A program made the position numbers and the translations under genes. A DNA stretch of 64,000 bases from Bacteroidota bacterium (lineage in GTDB: Bacteria; Bacteroidota; Bacteroidia; UBA4408). The notes below the pieces were generated by a model that saw nothing but the letters and a program-made list of their open reading frames with translations, was not told where the DNA came from and did no database searches. Shown piece after piece: positions 36,356 through 45,362 of the stretch; positions within the stretch are counted from its first letter, which is position 1, and every line of letters starts with the position of its first letter. The DNA is taken from contig CAUJCU010000002.1 of the NCBI GenBank assembly GCA_963169745.1, positions 1 through 64,000 on the forward strand. Direction: 5' to 3'.

Positions 36356-37648
36356 ATGCCCTTACACTCCCAGCATACTTTAATAAATGGTGACAGCCGG
36401 CAAATGAACGATATTAACGATGAAAGTATTCATTTAGTTATTACTTCACCTCCATATTGGCAATTAAAAGACTATGGATCAGAAGAACAAATAGGTTTTG
36501 ATAATGATTACGAAACATATATTAACAACCTTAATTTAACTTGGCAGGAGTGTTTCAGGGTGTTGCATAAAGGCTGTCGTTTGTGTATTAATATTGGCGA
36601 TCAGTTTGCCCGAGCTGCTTATTACGGCAGATATAAAATTATTCCTATTCACACCGAAATTATCAAGTTTTGTGAAATTATTGGTTTTGACTTTATGGGT
36701 CAAATAATATGGCAAAAAGCAACCACTATGAATACTTCTGGCGGTGCCAGTATTATGGGAAGTTACCCTTACCCCAGAAACGGAATTGTAAAACTTGATT
36801 ATGAGTTTATACTGCTTTTCAAAAAGCCGGGAAATGGTCCAAAACCATCTCAAAAGCAAAAAGAAAAATCGGCTATGACTACAAAAGAATGGAATACATA
36901 CTTTAACGGTCATTGGAATTTTCCTGGTGTTAAACAAGACAAACATTTAGCCATGTTTCCGGTTGAACTGCCTTATCGGTTAATTAAAATGTTTTCGTTT
37001 GCAGAGGAAACTGTTCTAGACCCATTTTTGGGAAGTGGCACTACAGCCTTAGCTGCTAAAAAACTGGGGCGCAACTCTATTGGTTATGAAATAAACAGCA
37101 ACTTTAATAAGATTATTGAAAGCAAATTAGAACAGGCTAATTTAGAGGAAAAAAGGCCTATTCGATTAGTCACAAACCAGATTCAAAATATTGATTTTAA
37201 ACAAAAAATAGAAGCCTTGCCCTATCAGTTTAAAGACACTCATAAACTAAATAAACAGATTGATGTAAAAAAGAAAACATTTGGGTCAAAGTTTGATCAA
37301 AAAAAGAACGAAGACAAACTCGAATATTTTTCTGTAAAAAAGATAATAAGTCCTGAACAGTTACTACTAAACAATCAAAAAACAATTAAACTGTTGGGTA
37401 TTAAAACTAATCCTGTGGTTTTTTCAAAAGCTGTTGATTATTTAACACAAAAATTAAAAAACCAGAAAGTGTATTTAAAGTACGATGATTTAATACCTTT
37501 AAATGAAAAGCAAAACGATGTTTACGTATATCTGAAAAATAAAACATTTATCAATGCGCATCTACTAAAAAAAGGATTGGCATTTCCTGACAACAATGTA
37601 GATTTTAAGTTCAAAGACAAATTTCAAAAACTTACTCAAAAAGCCTGA
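36356..37648 (+). CDS. DNA methyltransferase (beta-class order) with C-terminal SNase-like domain
   Basis: 430 residues. The catalytic motif TSPPYW (30-35) comes before the AdoMet motif DPFLGSGTT (222-230), the beta-class order; S-P-P-Y is typical of N4-cytosine enzymes but does not exclude N6-adenine. Between them are CINIGD and a variable target-recognition region. After a charged linker (about 262-322), residues 324-428 resemble staphylococcal nuclease: TIKLLGIKTNP, an Ala-containing helix, QKVYLKYDD, VYVYLKNKTFINAHLLKKGLAF. The nuclease positions Arg35, Asp40, Glu43 and Arg87 appear replaced (Lys345, Lys350, others), so cleavage is unlikely. No restriction enzyme is adjacent. Confidence 0.82.
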   Translation: MPLHSQHTLINGDSRQMNDINDESIHLVITSPPYWQLKDYGSEEQIGFDNDYETYINNLNLTWQECFRVLHKGCRLCINIGDQFARAAYYGRYKIIPIHTEIIKFCEIIGFDFMGQIIWQKATTMNTSGGASIMGSYPYPRNGIVKLDYEFILLFKKPGNGPKPSQKQKEKSAMTTKEWNTYFNGHWNFPGVKQDKHLAMFPVELPYRLIKMFSFAEETVLDPFLGSGTTALAAKKLGRNSIGYEINSNFNKIIESKLEQANLEEKRPIRLVTNQIQNIDFKQKIEALPYQFKDTHKLNKQIDVKKKTFGSKFDQKKNEDKLEYFSVKKIISPEQLLLNNQKTIKLLGIKTNPVVFSKAVDYLTQKLKNQKVYLKYDDLIPLNEKQNDVYVYLKNKTFINAHLLKKGLAFPDNNVDFKFKDKFQKLTQKA

Positions 37649-37790
37649 CTACAAGGTTTTTCACAGAATATACACAGGTATTTTCAAAAGTAATTACTAT
37701 CATTTTCAAAGGTTTTATTGCAATAAGGTGCCAAGTTTAAGTATTCCTTTTGCTTAGGAGATTCCTACTAAAGTTCTCATTTTATTTTAT

Positions 37791-37798
37791 TTCCTTTG
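37791..37798 (+). promoter_or_regulatory. Possible -7 box of polA
   Basis: TTCCTTTG matches TAnnTTTG at 7 of 8 positions, 19 nt before the ATG. No -33 element is evident. Confidence 0.3.
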
Positions 37799-37817
37799 TA
37801 TAGATAATAAGTCATTT

Positions 37818-40658
37818 ATGAGTGATAAAAAACTATTCCTTCTTGATGCTATGGCTCTGATATACAGAGCATATTACGCATTAATCCGAAACCCTCGTTT
37901 AACCTCATCGGGAAAAAACACCAATGCCCAATTTGGATTTACCAATACACTCATCGAGTTGTTGAACAAAGAGAAACCCAGTCATATTGCAGTAGCATTT
38001 GACACACAAGCACCTACCGATCGTCATGTTGAGTTTGAAGCATACAAAGCGAACCGGCAAGCAGCACCTGAAGATTTAATAAATGCCATACCCGATATAA
38101 AGAAAATTATTAAAGGTTTTAATATACCCGTAATTGAGTACGATGGTTTTGAGGCTGATGATGTAATTGGCGCTTTAGCCAAACAAGCCGAAAAAGTTGG
38201 GTACACCGTTTTTATGGTTACTCCCGATAAAGATTACGGACAATTGGTAAGCGATAATATATTTATATACAAACCTCCTGCATTTGGTAATAAGGCTGAA
38301 ATTATAGGGCCAAAAGAAGTATGTGAAAAATGGAATATTAAAAGTATTTCTCAGGTTATTGACATTCTCGGATTAATGGGTGATGCCTCTGACAATATTC
38401 CCGGAATACCCGGAGTTGGTGAAAAAACGGCTGCAAAACTACTGGCCGAATACGGAACTTTAGAAAATGTACTCGATCAATCTTTTATGATAAAAGGAAG
38501 TTTGGGAGAAAAAATAAGAAATGGAAAAGAATTAGCTTTAATGAGTAAAAAACTGGCTACCATAATACTTGATGTGCCTGTTCATTTTCATGAGCGTAAT
38601 TTTGAAGTATCGGCATTAAACTCCGATGCCTTAAATGATATTTTTACTGAACTTGAATTTAAGAGTTTAGGAAAACGTATTTTAGGGAATGATTTTAGTG
38701 TTGTCAATACGGTACCAAGCCTGCCCGCTCCAAAAGCTGCTCATGATTTATTTTCCGGACAAGATGAGGAAAGCTTAGAGCAAAAAACTTCACAAGACAT
38801 AAAAGTACTTGATTTATTTGAAGATGGCTTGATTGCCGCTAACAATATAAGCAATACGCCACACGAATACTTTGTTGCTAACACTATTCCTGAATTGTTT
38901 CAACTGCTCGAAGTTTTAAGCGCTTATACTGAAATTTGTATTGACACTGAAACAACCGGATTAGATGCTAACCGGGCTCAATTGGTTGGAGCCAGCTTTT
39001 CGGTGCGTGAACATCAGGCATGGTACGTTCCTTTCCCTAACAGCTATGAGGGTTGCGTTGAACGCTTGGCTGTTCTGAAACCACTGTTTGAACAAAAAAA
39101 TATTTTATGGATTGGTCATAATATTAAATACGATATTTTAATTCTAAAAAGATATGGTATAAGCTTGGAAGGTAATTTGTTTGACACCATGTTGGCTCAC
39201 TACCTTGTAGAGCCGGAAAGCAGAAGAAATATGGACTTGTTGAGTGTAAAATATTTAAACTATCAACCCGTTTCAATTGAAGACTTGATAGGAAAAAAAG
39301 GGAAAAATCAAATCAAAATGAGTGAAGTTTCACTCGAAAAAATAGCAAATTATGCTGCTGAAGATGCTGATGTTACATTACAGCTCAAAAATAAATTTGA
39401 ACCTTTAGTAACCCAAAAAGAAGTTTCGTTAATCTGTCACTCCATTGAAAATCCATTGGTAAAAGTGCTCGCACAAATGGAATACGAAGGGGTAAAAATA
39501 GATTCATCTTTCTTGTCGGGTTATTCTAAGGAACTTGAAGCACAAGCATTGGAGTATCAAGAAAAAGTTTACACTCAAGCTGGCGCACGTTTTAATTTGG
39601 CTTCACCTAAGCAACTTGGAGAAATTTTGTTTGAACATTTAAAATTAGATAGTAAAGCTAAAAAAACGAAAACAGGCCAATATGCCACCGGTGAAGAAGT
39701 TCTGCAAAAACTGGCTAATGAACATAATATAGCACATGATATATTGGCTTTTAGAGAACTGATGAAATTAAAAAGCACATATGTAGATGCGTTTCCTCAA
39801 CTAATTAACCCGCTTACGGGTCGAGTACATACCTCATACAATCAAGCTGTAGTAGTTACCGGACGTTTAAGTTCCAACAACCCAAACTTACAGAACATAC
39901 CCATTCGTACTGCCTTAGGACGCGAAATTCGGAAAGCATTTATAACCTCAAGTGATGATTATATGCTATTGTCTGCCGACTATTCACAAATAGAACTTCG
40001 AATAGTAGCAGCTATTAGTGGTGACGAAAATATGTGTCAAGCATTTCGAAACAAAGAAGATGTGCACAGTGCCACGGCAGCAAAAGTTTATGGAGTTGCT
40101 TTAAATGAAGTAACAAAAGAAATGCGCTACAAAGCTAAAAGTGTAAACTTTGGTCTTATTTATGGACAAGGTGTATTCGGGCTTGCTCAAAATATCGGAG
40201 TTACGCGTACTGAAGCCAAGCAACTTATAGAAAACTACTTTAAACAATATCCGGCTATTAAAACATATATGGATCAGCAAATTATACGTGCAAAGGAAAA
40301 AGGGTATGTTGAAACTATTTTAGGTCGTAAAAGATGGTTGCCTGATATTCACTCGGCCAATGCAGTTGTTAGGGGTTTTGCCGAAAGAAATGCCATCAAT
40401 ATGCCCATTCAAGGGAGTGCTGCTGATATGATAAAACTCGCCATGATTCAAATCCACAATCAAATCCAAAAACAAAAATTAAAGTCAAAAATGCTTTTGC
40501 AAGTACACGATGAATTAGTTTTTGAGGTACACCTTTCAGAGCTTGATCTCTTAAAGCATATAATTATTGAAGAGATGCAAAATGCTATGCCTCTTCCTAA
40601 TAATGTACCTGTTGAAGCCGAAGTGGGAATAGGTAAGAATTGGCTAGAGGCACATTAG
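37818..40658 (+). CDS. polA: DNA polymerase I
   Basis: 946 residues with all three PolA activities. The 5' nuclease domain occupies about 1-290 (LDAMALIYRAYYAL, YDGFEADDVIGALA, GDASDNIPGIPGVGEKTA). The 3'-5' proofreading domain starts near 370, and its Asp376 and Glu378 (CIDTETTGLD) are intact, unlike the dead version in Taq. The polymerase domain fills the C-terminal half: SADYSQIELRI (motif A), RYKAKSVNFGLIYGQG (O helix/motif B) and LLQVHDELVFEV (motif C). It functions in Okazaki-fragment processing and repair. It is convergent with the MerC-like gene, with 9 nt between. Confidence 0.98.
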   Translation: MSDKKLFLLDAMALIYRAYYALIRNPRLTSSGKNTNAQFGFTNTLIELLNKEKPSHIAVAFDTQAPTDRHVEFEAYKANRQAAPEDLINAIPDIKKIIKGFNIPVIEYDGFEADDVIGALAKQAEKVGYTVFMVTPDKDYGQLVSDNIFIYKPPAFGNKAEIIGPKEVCEKWNIKSISQVIDILGLMGDASDNIPGIPGVGEKTAAKLLAEYGTLENVLDQSFMIKGSLGEKIRNGKELALMSKKLATIILDVPVHFHERNFEVSALNSDALNDIFTELEFKSLGKRILGNDFSVVNTVPSLPAPKAAHDLFSGQDEESLEQKTSQDIKVLDLFEDGLIAANNISNTPHEYFVANTIPELFQLLEVLSAYTEICIDTETTGLDANRAQLVGASFSVREHQAWYVPFPNSYEGCVERLAVLKPLFEQKNILWIGHNIKYDILILKRYGISLEGNLFDTMLAHYLVEPESRRNMDLLSVKYLNYQPVSIEDLIGKKGKNQIKMSEVSLEKIANYAAEDADVTLQLKNKFEPLVTQKEVSLICHSIENPLVKVLAQMEYEGVKIDSSFLSGYSKELEAQALEYQEKVYTQAGARFNLASPKQLGEILFEHLKLDSKAKKTKTGQYATGEEVLQKLANEHNIAHDILAFRELMKLKSTYVDAFPQLINPLTGRVHTSYNQAVVVTGRLSSNNPNLQNIPIRTALGREIRKAFITSSDDYMLLSADYSQIELRIVAAISGDENMCQAFRNKEDVHSATAAKVYGVALNEVTKEMRYKAKSVNFGLIYGQGVFGLAQNIGVTRTEAKQLIENYFKQYPAIKTYMDQQIIRAKEKGYVETILGRKRWLPDIHSANAVVRGFAERNAINMPIQGSAADMIKLAMIQIHNQIQKQKLKSKMLLQVHDELVFEVHLSELDLLKHIIIEEMQNAMPLPNNVPVEAEVGIGKNWLEAH

Positions 40659-40667
40659 CTTAACATA

Positions 40668-41264
40668 TTATGAACAACAACTTTTTCCGGTTTGTACAGG
40701 TGGACATTTAACCGTACCATAACTACAAAAAACACAACAATCACCCTTTTTAGGCTTTATTAAGTGGTGGCAATTGGAGCATTCATAAAAGAACTGGCAA
40801 GAATCATTAGGCATTTGCTCTTCTTTTCTAAAACTGCAAATAGGACAAGTAATTATTGACATTGATAAAGCCCTATCATGATTCTCATAAGCATTACATA
40901 AACGATGTTTCTTAATAAGAAAATAATTATACCCTGATGCAACCAGTAATCCAAGCATTGCCGCATAAATAATAAAAGCATTAAACTCTTGATGATAGGT
41001 ATAAAAGATAAGAAAACCGCTTAGGAGAGAAATTATTAAAGGAAAGTAGTTTTTATGCTGGCGAAAAGCCATAAAGACACCTAATATTGAAATGAGTGCC
41101 ATTGTTTTAAAAACATAAGGCGTCCACGACCCTAAAAGCTCTTTAGTACCCAATCCAAGTGCTGTTAACACAAAGGCAAAGAGAGGGAAACAGCAGGGGC
41201 TTAAAACAACCGCAATCAGAATTCCTAAAACTCCTATTCTATCTATACTTTCCTTTAACTTCAT
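40668..41264 (-). CDS. MerC-like membrane protein with C-terminal Cys-rich module
   Basis: From ATG 41264 it has 198 residues; an upstream TTG (41282) would add six. About four membrane helices start with DRIGVLGILIAVVLSPCCFPLFAFVLTALGLG, quoted in parts: the Cys pair in the first helix and the G-L-G turn resemble MerC. The cytoplasmic tail has CPICSF plus CSNCHHL, a probable zinc ribbon, and GDCCVFCSYGTVKCPP with a terminal CC. MerC proteins carry mercuric ions, but no mer operon genes are nearby. The Cys-rich tail could serve another soft metal. Confidence 0.65.
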   Translation of the reverse strand: MKLKESIDRIGVLGILIAVVLSPCCFPLFAFVLTALGLGTKELLGSWTPYVFKTMALISILGVFMAFRQHKNYFPLIISLLSGFLIFYTYHQEFNAFIIYAAMLGLLVASGYNYFLIKKHRLCNAYENHDRALSMSIITCPICSFRKEEQMPNDSCQFFYECSNCHHLIKPKKGDCCVFCSYGTVKCPPVQTGKSCCS

Positions 41265-41391
41265 ACCTGAAAAAACTCTCAAATTTATGCATAATGGAAT
41301 CTTTTAAGTTGAAAAACTTGCTTTTTTTTAATCCCCTTCAAGTAATCTTGAATACACGGCTATTATATCCCTTTAGTTTCATGATTTTTTA

Positions 41392-41399
41392 TACTTTTG
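41392..41399 (+). promoter_or_regulatory. -7 box of the PaaE-like reductase gene
   Basis: TACTTTTG is a perfect TAnnTTTG, 21 nt before the ATG at 41421. No clear -33 element. Confidence 0.45.
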
Positions 41400-41420
41400 C
41401 TACTCAACTTAAAATAGGCT

Positions 41421-42491
41421 ATGCTTAAATTTTATTCGCTTACTGTAAAAGATATTACTCAAGAAACTGCTGATTGTGTGTCAATTGCATTTGAAATTCC
41501 ACAAGAACTTAAACAAGAGTTTTCATACCTTCAGGGGCAGTATATAACTTTTCGGTTAAATATAGATGGAAAAGAATTAAGAAGGTCGTATTCTCTGTGC
41601 AGTAGTGCATTAACTGATGCCGATGTTCGTGTGGCAGTTAAAATGGTAAAAGGAGGTTTAGGCTCTACATTCTTAAACAAGCAAGTGCGTGTTGGAGACA
41701 AGCTGGAAGTTATGTCGCCAAGAGGTAATTTCCATACCCCCATAGATGCGAATCACCAAAAAGAGTATATATTATTTGCAGGAGGTAGTGGAATTACGCC
41801 CATGATGAGTATTATTAAGACTGTATTAAAGGCTGAGCCCAAAAGTAATATTCAATTATTTTATGGGAACGAAAGTGAAAGCTCTATAATTTTTCATAAG
41901 CACTTAAATCAGCTAGAGCTTGAGTCAGAAGGGCGATTAAAAGTGCATCATATCATTAATCAGGCTCCCGTTAATTTTCCTGAATTGAATAAAGGTATCT
42001 TAACTCAAGAGAAAGTAACCACCTTAATGAGTTATTTTGTAAACACACAGGAACAAACTGAATTTTTTATATGTGGGCCTACACCTATGATGAAAAATGT
42101 GGAAGAAACTTTAAAAATTTTAAATATACCTAAAAACCAAATTCATATTGAATATTTTAAAGCCCCTTCCGACAATGTTGCACATCCAGTAATAGCTGAA
42201 GAAGCTCCTAACGCTACACTAACAATAATTTTAGATGGCGACCGTATTGTAACCCAAATGCTGCCCGATGAAACTGTTTTGGAAGCTGCCTTACGTTTAA
42301 ATCTAGATGCACCTTACGCCTGCCAGGGTGGTTCCTGCTGTACTTGTCGTGCCTTGTTAGAGGAAGGTGAAGTAAAAATGACTGTAAACTATGCCTTGCT
42401 TGACGAAGAGGTAAAACAAGGCTATATTTTAACCTGTCAGTCACACCCTGTTACCGGAAATTTGGTTGTAAATTATGACAAAGCTAACTAA
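41421..42491 (+). CDS. PaaE-like flavin/2Fe-2S oxidoreductase
   Basis: 356 residues in the order FAD domain (RRSYSLCSS, residues 54-62), NAD(P) domain (FAGGSGITPMMSIIKT, and CGPTPMM) and C-terminal plant-type 2Fe-2S ferredoxin (YACQGGSCCTCRALLEEGEV with the distal Cys in ILTCQSHP). This is the layout of PaaE, the reductase of phenylacetyl-CoA epoxygenase, and of related ring-hydroxylase reductases. No paaABCD genes are next to it, so its partner oxygenase is unknown and the gene symbol is withheld. Confidence 0.8.
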   Translation: MLKFYSLTVKDITQETADCVSIAFEIPQELKQEFSYLQGQYITFRLNIDGKELRRSYSLCSSALTDADVRVAVKMVKGGLGSTFLNKQVRVGDKLEVMSPRGNFHTPIDANHQKEYILFAGGSGITPMMSIIKTVLKAEPKSNIQLFYGNESESSIIFHKHLNQLELESEGRLKVHHIINQAPVNFPELNKGILTQEKVTTLMSYFVNTQEQTEFFICGPTPMMKNVEETLKILNIPKNQIHIEYFKAPSDNVAHPVIAEEAPNATLTIILDGDRIVTQMLPDETVLEAALRLNLDAPYACQGGSCCTCRALLEEGEVKMTVNYALLDEEVKQGYILTCQSHPVTGNLVVNYDKAN

Positions 42492-42535
42492 TACACCACC
42501 TAGCTTAATAAGTGCCTAAAACCGGTAGGTTTGTG

Positions 42536-43711
42536 TTAATGAGCGTACAGATATTCAAATACCTTTCTATCGGCATCTGAAAAATTTAATTTTCTTCTTT
42601 CAAAAACTTTTGTGGCCACTTCAATTGCTTTTTCCAGTTCAAACTTAGTAGCATTGGATTGCCCACCCCAGCTATATGACTTGATAAACTTGGGAGGAAA
42701 TCCCCCATCAAAAATATTAGCGCTAAAACCCACAACTGTACCTGTGTTAAACATCGTGTTAATGCCGGACTTACTGTGATCTCCCATCATTAAGCCACAA
42801 AACTGCAAACCGGTTGATTGCCATTCATCTTGAGCCATATTCCAAATTTTCACTTGTCCGTAATTGTTTTTAAGATTTGAATTATTGGTATCAGCTCCTA
42901 AATTGCACCATTCCCCAATAACACTATTTCCTAGAAACCCATCATGTGCCTTGTTAGAATAGCCAAAAATTACTGAATTGTTTACCTCCCCTCCTACTTT
43001 GCATTCGGGACCTATGGTAGTTGGGCCATAAATTTTTGATCCCATTTTTAATACCGCGTGTTCTCCTAAAGCAAAGGGCCCCCTAATCATACACCCCTCC
43101 ATAACTTCTGCAAATTTACCTATATAAACAGGCCCCGTTGATGCATTTATAATACAACATTGCAAACCAGCTCCTTCTTCAATAAAAATATTTTCACTCC
43201 CAATTACTTTGTTGCTACTATCAATTGTAGCACTTTTTCGTCCAATTGTTAAAAGGTCAAAATCAGCTTGTATGTTTTGGGCATTATTAGAAAAGATTTC
43301 CCATGGCTTTTGCAACTGACTTACAGTACCAAGAAATTTTTTGGAATTAAACTTATGATTTTCAACACGAAAAGATTTTTGATAAGAAGAGCATGACACT
43401 GCTAAAATTGTGTTTTCGTTATGCAAAGCACTATCCTGCGGAAGTTGCTTAATACTTTCTAACAATTCGGGGCTGGGGAACAGGGAACTGTTAATATAAA
43501 TAACCGGAACGCCTTCACTGCTCTCCGGAAGTGGTTGATACTTTTCTTGCAAATAAGATATTGTTTGAGAGTAGCAATGCTCTTTTAAAAGCATCTCCCA
43601 TTTTTCTCTTAAAGTCAAAATACCTGCTCTTATTTCGGCAATAGGACGACTTAGGGTAAAAGGAAAAAGTGCCTGGCGAATATTTTCATCATCAAACAAA
43701 ATATAGTTCAT
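42536..43711 (-). CDS. Alternative GlmU-type UDP-GlcNAc pyrophosphorylase/acetyltransferase
   Basis: 391 residues. The N-terminal segment MNYILFDDENIRQALFPFTLSRPIAEIRAG (quoted in parts) is the hallmark of the Bacteroidota GlmU-like family with a divergent nucleotidyltransferase domain. The C-terminal half is a left-handed beta helix of hexapeptide repeats (about 170-330: IEEGAGLQCCIINASTGPVYIG onward). It would make UDP-GlcNAc for peptidoglycan and envelope sugars. The assignment rests on family recognition; the biochemical role of this branch is largely predicted. Confidence 0.8.
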   Translation of the reverse strand: MNYILFDDENIRQALFPFTLSRPIAEIRAGILTLREKWEMLLKEHCYSQTISYLQEKYQPLPESSEGVPVIYINSSLFPSPELLESIKQLPQDSALHNENTILAVSCSSYQKSFRVENHKFNSKKFLGTVSQLQKPWEIFSNNAQNIQADFDLLTIGRKSATIDSSNKVIGSENIFIEEGAGLQCCIINASTGPVYIGKFAEVMEGCMIRGPFALGEHAVLKMGSKIYGPTTIGPECKVGGEVNNSVIFGYSNKAHDGFLGNSVIGEWCNLGADTNNSNLKNNYGQVKIWNMAQDEWQSTGLQFCGLMMGDHSKSGINTMFNTGTVVGFSANIFDGGFPPKFIKSYSWGGQSNATKFELEKAIEVATKVFERRKLNFSDADRKVFEYLYAH

Positions 43712-44021
43712 AGCATATTTATTTTGCTGTAAACATAAAAATTTACTTGTTGAAACTCAAAAGAAGTATGGTGAGGTAAAAAAATTATCTCTAATTGTTG
43801 TATTAATTTCCCCAACATGCAGCGTATTTCAGTCTATAAAAGTTGAAATAATAGCATTTAAAAAGCTGACTCTATCATAAGCTACGAGGGTATTTGCAGC
43901 TGTTTTCTCTGCCAGCATACTAAAAAAAGATTCTATTGCAATTTATTTAGAAAACAAAAAACCCTTCGTTCTCGAAGGGTTTTTGTTCATTATAATTAAT
44001 GGATTAATTAAAAAATAATGA
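43712..44021. other. Intergenic region between the GlmU-like and L31 genes
   Basis: 310 bases with no open frame of interest. Apart from the strong terminator near 43957-43984, I see no structured element in it. Confidence 0.6.
43957..43984 (-). terminator. Terminator after rpmE2
   Basis: A 12-bp stem (AAAAACCCTTCG with CGAAGGGTTTTT) and a TTCT/AGAA tetraloop. Read on the minus strand it is followed by TTTTTTG-rich sequence, 38 nt after the L31 stop. Because both flanks are A/T runs it could also work in the other direction. Confidence 0.85.
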
Positions 44022-44288
44022 TTATCCTTTGGCTCCTTCAGCCTTTTTCGAATAACGGCTGCGAAATCTGTCAACGCGTCCTGCTGTATCTACCAACTTC
44101 ACTTTTCCTGTATAAAAAGGATGCGAAGTATGTGAGATTTCCAATTTAATTAATGGATATTCATTTCCATCTTCCCATACAATGGTATCCTTTGTTTCGG
44201 CTGCGGAACGTGTTAAAAACGCATAATCGTTTGATAAGTCTTTAAAAACTACAAATCTGTAATTATCCGGATGTGTATTCTTTTTCAT
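44022..44288 (-). CDS. rpmE2: 50S ribosomal protein L31 type B
   Basis: 88 residues, beginning [17 protein letters not shown] and containing [24 protein letters not shown], the L31 signature. The zinc-binding Cys residues of type A L31 are absent, which makes this the type B (Cys-minus) form. Type B proteins sit in the large subunit and in some bacteria replace the zinc form when zinc is low, but many Bacteroidota have only type B. Single gene with promoter and terminator. Confidence 0.97.
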   Translation of the reverse strand: MKKNTHPDNYRFVVFKDLSNDYAFLTRSAAETKDTIVWEDGNEYPLIKLEISHTSHPFYTGKVKLVDTAGRVDRFRSRYSKKAEGAKG

Positions 44289-44308
44289 AATGTTTATTTA
44301 AGGGAGTG

Positions 44309-44339
44309 CAAAATTACAAATCTTGAAGGAAAGCCCAAA
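44309..44339 (-). promoter_or_regulatory. Promoter of rpmE2
   Basis: On the minus strand TTTG (44339-44336), 19 nt, then TAATTTTG (44316-44309), a textbook Bacteroidota -33/-7 pair. The -7 box ends 20 nt before the ATG. This is the cleanest primary promoter in the window. Confidence 0.7.
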
Positions 44340-44463
44340 AGATTTTTTAAAATAATAACTATAATATTGATTTTTAACAAAATAGCTTTGACTTTTAACA
44401 AAGTACTTTATTTATATTTAAAGCAAAAAAGTTATCTCTAAAAAAGATTTTTTTAAGATACTA

Positions 44464-45336
44464 TTAGTAGCTTGGGCAGCGCCCCCTATTATCATCAATA
44501 CGCCACACAATATGAAGCCCCACAAAACTGTACCAATCTTTTGTATTTGAATTACCACGCTGCCTGTATAAATTAGAATAAATTGCCCCATCTTCCAGTA
44601 CATTGTTTGCGCTTCTGTCACTTAATAGGGCAGCCTCAACACCTCTTTCGCGAACAAGCACCGCTGGATAAATATAGCTTTTACTCACATCATCTATATA
44701 GTCTGTATAGAGCTTTCGAATACCCCATTCAATACCAAACCCCACTTTCTTATTTATGGAAGCCTTAAACCCCAAGCCTAAAGGCATTGCAAACTGAACA
44801 GCCGAAGCTCTTCTTCGCTGATATGCCACAGTACCTTGTCCTTCGGTGTCCATATCACGTAAATTGTAATACACCCCATTTAACTCTGCTTTTGGAATAA
44901 AATAGTACCCTCCTAAACCAGCAAAAACATAAGGCGTAAAGGGAAATTTCAAACCTGCTGTATTCCCCCCAATCTCGTAGGGTAAAAAGTTAAACACAAC
45001 TTGTGAAGATGCCTCTGCGACAAAGCAACGTACCGAAAGATTTCTATTTTGAAGGTATGTATTCGTTGAATTTTTATCTGAAGCACTAAAGCGTCCGGCA
45101 CTTATGGTATTGCGCCAACCCCAGCGTAAATTGGCTGAATTTCTTTGCACTAGAATACTAGCTCCAGGGCCTATATTGTGAATGATATTAAAACGCTGAT
45201 TCAAATCGCCAGCATAATGTAATCCTCCAAGTAGCAATCCAATCTCGGTATGTTTGTAAAATTTACCTTGACTATATGCTGTAATGTTAAAATAAGAAAC
45301 AAAACTAAATACTAATATGAATTTGATTCCTTTCAA
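44464..45336 (-). CDS. DUF6089/PorG-like outer-membrane protein
   Basis: 290 residues with signal peptide (ILVFSFVSYFNITAYSQ). The opening EIGLLLGGLHYAGDLN and the late block GFGIEWGIRKLYTDYIDDVS match the DUF6089 family, which includes PorG of the T9SS. PorG is an outer-membrane partner of the PorK-N ring; equivalence is not proven here. The C-terminus is not a canonical aromatic strand end. The only start in frame is TTG 45336. An ATG at 45355 lies in another frame separated by a run of seven A/T bases, so a homopolymer length error would give a longer ATG-started protein. It is 26 nt after the TPR gene. Confidence 0.65.
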   Translation of the reverse strand: MKGIKFILVFSFVSYFNITAYSQGKFYKHTEIGLLLGGLHYAGDLNQRFNIIHNIGPGASILVQRNSANLRWGWRNTISAGRFSASDKNSTNTYLQNRNLSVRCFVAEASSQVVFNFLPYEIGGNTAGLKFPFTPYVFAGLGGYYFIPKAELNGVYYNLRDMDTEGQGTVAYQRRRASAVQFAMPLGLGFKASINKKVGFGIEWGIRKLYTDYIDDVSKSYIYPAVLVRERGVEAALLSDRSANNVLEDGAIYSNLYRQRGNSNTKDWYSFVGLHIVWRIDDNRGRCPSY

Positions 45337-45362
45337 GAAAAAAATATTTATTCATAATCTTA

